Of a stretch of DNA of 64,000 nt, positions 61,311-64,000 are shown piece by piece. Position 1 is the first letter of the stretch. Each line of letters starts with the position of its first letter. The stretch is from Stigmatella ashevillena (lineage in GTDB: Bacteria; Myxococcota; Myxococcia; Myxococcales; Myxococcaceae), in the NCBI RefSeq assembly GCF_028368975.1, contig NZ_JAQNDM010000002.1, positions 1,054,001-1,118,000 of the forward strand, in the 5' to 3' direction. Both the position numbers and the translations under genes were made by a program. The notes below the pieces were generated by a model. The model saw only the letters and a program-made list of their open reading frames with translations. It did no database searches and was not told where the DNA came from.

Positions 61311-62063
61311 CTACAGGTGCTCCCGGAGGCGGCGGCACTCATCCTTCAGGGCCGGTTGGGCCGCCTTGTTCTCACACGTCGTGAAGCTCTCACGCGCCGC
61401 ATCGGCCTTGCCCATCTTCGCCTGACAGACCCCCTCGCGCATGTAGGCATCCGCGACGTCCGGGCACATCTCCCGGTAGCGGGAGAACTGGCGGCATGCT
61501 TCTTCCGTATTGCCCCCCTGGTCATAGATGAACCCCAGGTTCTGGTAGCCCCGGCAGAAGTTCGGGTTGAGCGTCACCGCGGACTTGATGTTCTCCAGCG
61601 CCTTGGCCGTGTCGCCCTTCTTGAAGTACGCCCAGCCCAGGTTGCTCTGCGCGATGAAGGGGGTGGGATAGAGCATGTCGTTGAGCACCTGCTCGTAGGT
61701 CCGGATGGCCTCGTCGTAGCGCCCCTGATCCAGGTAGACATTGCCCAGGTTCGACCGGGCCTCGGAGAAGTTCGGCCTCAACTCGAGCGCCTTCTCGTAC
61801 TCCGCGAGGGCCTCCGCATGGCGGCCAAAGGACAGGTGCAGGACGATGCCCAGGGCATTGCGGGCATCCGCGTTGTCGGGATCCAGCGCCACGGCCTGCT
61901 GGAACTCGCTCAGCGCCTCCTGGATGCTGCCGGCCTGCTGGGCCTGGATGCCCAGATTGTAGTGAATCTCCGAGCTCTGGCGCTCCTTCTCGGTGGGGAT
62001 GTGCTTGCAACCGGAGAGCGCCAGGGCGAGCGCCAGGGGCCAGGCAGGAATGAGACGGGGCAT
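61311..62063 (-). CDS. tgl: Tgl/PilF-like TPR lipoprotein (pilotin)
   Basis: A 250-residue outer-membrane lipoprotein. Signal MPRLIPAWPLALALALSGC with lipobox ALSGC. Mature part is about six TPRs: HYNLGIQAQQAGSIQEALSE, LDPDNADARNALG, LRPNFSEARSNLGNVYL, AQSNLGWAYFKKGDTAKALE, LNPNFCRGYQNLGFIYDQGG and ADAYMREGVCQAKMGKADAA. Length and repeat number match Myxococcus xanthus Tgl, the pilotin needed for PilQ secretin assembly in type IV pili. The symbol is given on architecture, not on a search. Two Cys pairs near the C-terminus (CPDV, CENK, DECRR) are notable. Confidence 0.7.
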   Translation of the reverse strand: MPRLIPAWPLALALALSGCKHIPTEKERQSSEIHYNLGIQAQQAGSIQEALSEFQQAVALDPDNADARNALGIVLHLSFGRHAEALAEYEKALELRPNFSEARSNLGNVYLDQGRYDEAIRTYEQVLNDMLYPTPFIAQSNLGWAYFKKGDTAKALENIKSAVTLNPNFCRGYQNLGFIYDQGGNTEEACRQFSRYREMCPDVADAYMREGVCQAKMGKADAARESFTTCENKAAQPALKDECRRLREHL

Positions 62064-62091
62064 GGTGTGACTCAGACTCGGGGGTGTGGAC

Positions 62092-62556
62092 TCAGAAAGC
62101 CGCCAGGAACCGTCCCAGCGTGGCAGCCGCGTTGCGCTTCTCCTCGACGCGCTTCTGGACGGCGGGCACCTGGCGGGGATCCCGGAAGAAGACGGGCAGT
62201 GTGTGGAGCAGCTCCTCCTGGGTGGCCTGCGCCATGGAGCGCCAGTTGGAGTTGTCCATCATGAAGCCCATGGACTCGACGAACGCGAGCGCCTCGGCCT
62301 CCTCGCTCAGGTACTCCTCGAAGCTCGCGTTGCGCTTGCCCGAGACGTAGACAGCGCACTCAGCGGCCTCGGCCAGGTACAAGTAGATGAAGGTGGCGAA
62401 GCCGGTGGAGCCCCGAAGCCCCAGGATGAACGCCTGGGCAGTTCCCGCAGGCTTGCCGGGGATGAACAGGTGGGGCGAGTTGAGCGACGTATGCAGCGCG
62501 ATCACCTGTTCGCGGCTCGCGGGAAGCCCGCGATATCTTTCATCGACATTGAACAA
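62092..62556 (-). CDS. Conserved protein of unknown function upstream of tgl
   Basis: A 154-residue protein, probably starting with TTG at 62556 (a GAGGAGG lies 10-16 bp upstream). It has no signal peptide or recognised motif. FILGLRGSTGFATFIYLYLA and ECAVYVSGKRNASFEEYLSE suggest a compact alpha-beta domain, then a helical C-terminus (LPVFFRDPRQVPAVQKRVEE). It lies 28 bp before the Tgl-like gene and 23 bp after the next gene upstream, so it belongs to that operon. A link to pili is positional only. Confidence 0.65.
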   Translation of the reverse strand: MFNVDERYRGLPASREQVIALHTSLNSPHLFIPGKPAGTAQAFILGLRGSTGFATFIYLYLAEAAECAVYVSGKRNASFEEYLSEEAEALAFVESMGFMMDNSNWRSMAQATQEELLHTLPVFFRDPRQVPAVQKRVEEKRNAAATLGRFLAAF

Positions 62557-62579
62557 GGGACCCGCCGCCTCCTCGGACG

Positions 62580-63257
62580 CTACCGCGTGGTGAGCGTGAA
62601 CTCCTCGGACACATCCTGCGTGTCCGCGGCCGTGCGTTGGAACTGGATGATCGGGTTGTCGATCATCACATTGTCCCCACCCACATTGCCTTCACCAATG
62701 ATGACCTTGAAATAGTGCTGAGGCGAGTAACTCTTCCTCTCTCCCGCGGACGTCTTGTGCGCGGTGAGCAAAATGGTGTTCTTGCCCGGCTGGAGATTTC
62801 GCGTCACGTCCTGGATGACCTGATCCTCGCTGCCCCGGAGCTTCCGGATCCACTTGGAGTTGATGTAGACGTCAATGTCGTACTCCGCCATGCCCGGCAC
62901 GCCCTGGGCGGTCACCAGAAAATAGCGCTGGGTGAGCCGGGGGAGTGCTTCCGCCACGGGAGCCGCTGCCGCGGGGGCCGCTGCAACAGGAGGCGTCCCT
63001 GCCGCAGGTGGAGGCACCGGAGAGGTAGGGGCCGGAGCCGTGGCCGACGGCGGTGTCACCACGCGGGCCGCATAGCCGGGGGCATCAATGTAGACATCGC
63101 CCTTCTCGTCGATGCGAACGGTGGCTTTCTCGAACTTCTGCTGGGTCACCCCGTCGATCCGGACACCATTGAGGTACACAGATCGAGCAGAGGCCAGCGC
63201 GGGCGCCATCAGGGCCGTGAGCGAGAGCCAGACGGCAAGCAAGGTCGAGCGAGACAT
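62580..63257 (-). CDS. Exported beta-rich protein with Pro/Ala linker
   Basis: A 225-residue protein. The ATG at 63257 with CCAGGAG upstream gives a signal peptide (STLLAVWLSLTALMAPALASA). The mature N-terminal region (VYLNGVRIDGVTQQKFEKAT) binds no known motif. A Pro/Ala-rich linker (about 75-110) leads to a C-terminal beta-sandwich (YFLVTAQGVPGMAEYDIDVY, QVIQDVTRNLQPGKNTILLT). The C-terminal domain looks carbohydrate- or ligand-binding-like. Role unknown. It opens the operon with the 154-residue protein and the Tgl-like lipoprotein. Confidence 0.7.
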   Translation of the reverse strand: MSRSTLLAVWLSLTALMAPALASARSVYLNGVRIDGVTQQKFEKATVRIDEKGDVYIDAPGYAARVVTPPSATAPAPTSPVPPPAAGTPPVAAAPAAAAPVAEALPRLTQRYFLVTAQGVPGMAEYDIDVYINSKWIRKLRGSEDQVIQDVTRNLQPGKNTILLTAHKTSAGERKSYSPQHYFKVIIGEGNVGGDNVMIDNPIIQFQRTAADTQDVSEEFTLTTR

Positions 63258-63385
63258 GGGCGTCACTCCTGGGTAAATCCCCAAAGGTCCCAGGAACTTA
63301 CAGCCCCATTAGCGCACCCTGAGGGACCGGACAAGGCGTGCGTGCACGAATGTGAACGCGGCTCCCGGCCAGACATTCTCGTTAT

Positions 63386-64000
63386 TTACGGGGTGGCGGG
63401 CTCGGTGTTCCCATCCCGCTGTGCGAGGGCCCAGTCGCCTCCCAGGCCCTCTCCTTCGCGGAAGCGCCTGAAGTCCCGTTTGACCAGCCGTGGGTAGCGG
63501 CGGAACGCTTCCAACTCCTTGTCCTTGAGGGCCTTGCGAATGCGGGTGGGCCCCGCGTTGTAGGCCATGAGGGCGAGTTCCAAGTCCCCCCCGAAGCGCT
63601 CTTGCAGGGTCCGCAGGTACCGGATGCCCAGGCGGACGCACAGGGCGGGATCCGCCGCGACCTCCTCCCGGGTCAGACGCAGACCCTCCTTCTCGGCGAG
63701 AAAATGCAGGGTGCTGGGTTTGATCTGCATCAACCCCCGGGCCCCTTTGTCCGAGATGGCCTCTTCCGCGAAATCCGACTCCACATCGATGACGGCCAGG
63801 ATCAGCAGCGGATCATACGCGGAGCGGTGGGCTTCCTCGGCGATGGCTTGGCCCAGCTGGCGGCGCAAGGTCAGGCCCAATTCGGGGGCACGCTTGGCCA
63901 GCACCGCGTCGATCAGCGAGGCATCATGCGAGGCCGGTTCCGCCAGCACGGCCACGGAGAGCACAGGGGCCGGTGAGGGCTGGCTGAGCACTGGAATCAC
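63386..64000 (-). CDS. Lytic transglycosylase (SLT family), possibly 5'-truncated at the window edge
   Basis: At least 204 residues, read to the last base of the window. The reading frame has a GTG at 64000, but the true start may lie beyond. The SLT domain is clear: ILAVIDVESDFAEEAISDKG with the catalytic Glu in ES, GARGLMQIKPST, ALCVRLGIRYLRTLQERFGG and LALMAYNAGPTRIRKAL. These enzymes cleave peptidoglycan glycan strands to 1,6-anhydromuropeptides, often at sites of envelope machinery insertion. The stop at 63386 is 129 bp from the start of the next gene. Confidence 0.88.
   Translation of the reverse strand: MIPVLSQPSPAPVLSVAVLAEPASHDASLIDAVLAKRAPELGLTLRRQLGQAIAEEAHRSAYDPLLILAVIDVESDFAEEAISDKGARGLMQIKPSTLHFLAEKEGLRLTREEVAADPALCVRLGIRYLRTLQERFGGDLELALMAYNAGPTRIRKALKDKELEAFRRYPRLVKRDFRRFREGEGLGGDWALAQRDGNTEPATP

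Noticed and set aside
1-64000. tRNA, rRNA, CRISPR arrays, transposases, attachment sites
   Set aside because: None could be supported by eye; no regularly spaced short repeats or transposase motifs were found.

Overview
The window is GC-rich, gene-dense DNA from a myxobacterium, most likely of the Cystobacterineae (Myxococcus/Stigmatella/Archangium group). The pointers are a Tgl-type TPR lipoprotein, a LuxR regulator with an N-terminal domain resembling the myxobacterial TIGR02265 family, a Ser/Thr kinase with a PEGA tail, FHA domains attached to a Tad/Cpa secretion machine, several Cys-rich or propeller-like lipoproteins, and lipopeptide-type NRPS genes. I saw no rRNA, tRNA, CRISPR array or insertion sequence.

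Layout. (1) 1-6489, plus strand: a lipid-modification operon with a cyclopropane-fatty-acid-type methyltransferase (5' end outside), membrane desaturase, amidohydrolase, stand-alone fatty acyl-AMP ligase (FAAL), hot-dog thioesterase, an alpha/beta hydrolase with Cys at the nucleophile position, and a FatA/FatB-like thioesterase. (2) 6617-15108: a surface-glycan locus. Two acyltransferase-3 proteins bracket a minus-strand operon of an NAD-dependent epimerase, two glycosyltransferases, an FkbM methyltransferase and two small coiled-coil proteins, each placed directly before a glycosyltransferase. (3) 15177-18204: a flavin-dependent (LLM) oxidoreductase and a DNRLRE lipoprotein. (4) 18375-25542: a Tad/Cpa-type secretion module (prepilin peptidase, secretin, FHA-CpaF ATPase) embedded between two further FHA proteins. 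(5) 25608-34504: two lipoproteins, glyQ-glyS, and a Ser/Thr kinase.

(6) 34600-54410 is the most unusual part and looks like a lipopeptide locus. A minus-strand operon (acyl-AMP ligase, stand-alone ACP, amidohydrolase) diverges from a plus-strand pair: an SDR/alpha-beta-hydrolase fusion and a 3093-residue NRPS. The NRPS reads FAAL-ACP-C-A-PCP-C-PCP-E-[serine beta-lactamase/PBP-like domain]. Its two C domains share about 985 bp of apparently identical DNA, its second module has no A domain, and the terminal domain carries SxxK, YxN and HxG motifs directly after an epimerase. This suggests a PBP-type thioesterase acting in cis on a D-configured C terminus. The A-domain pocket reads as an alanine-type code, so an acyl-Ala-D-Ala-like product is a concrete but untested prediction. 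Flanking genes are an SCP2-JmjC fusion hydroxylase, an NnrU/MddA-like membrane protein, a GNAT-like protein, an HDxGH gluzincin-like protein of unknown function and an SDR.

(7) 54630-60150: a TIGR02265-LuxR regulator, an ABM-like protein, and three lipoproteins, including a VWA-type protein and one with seven exact 21-residue CCP repeats. (8) 60168-64000, minus strand: recO, a RodZ-like HTH membrane protein, a Tgl/PilF-like lipoprotein, two conserved unknowns and a lytic transglycosylase reaching the window edge.

All calls come from reading the sequence and translations by eye. No database search was run.
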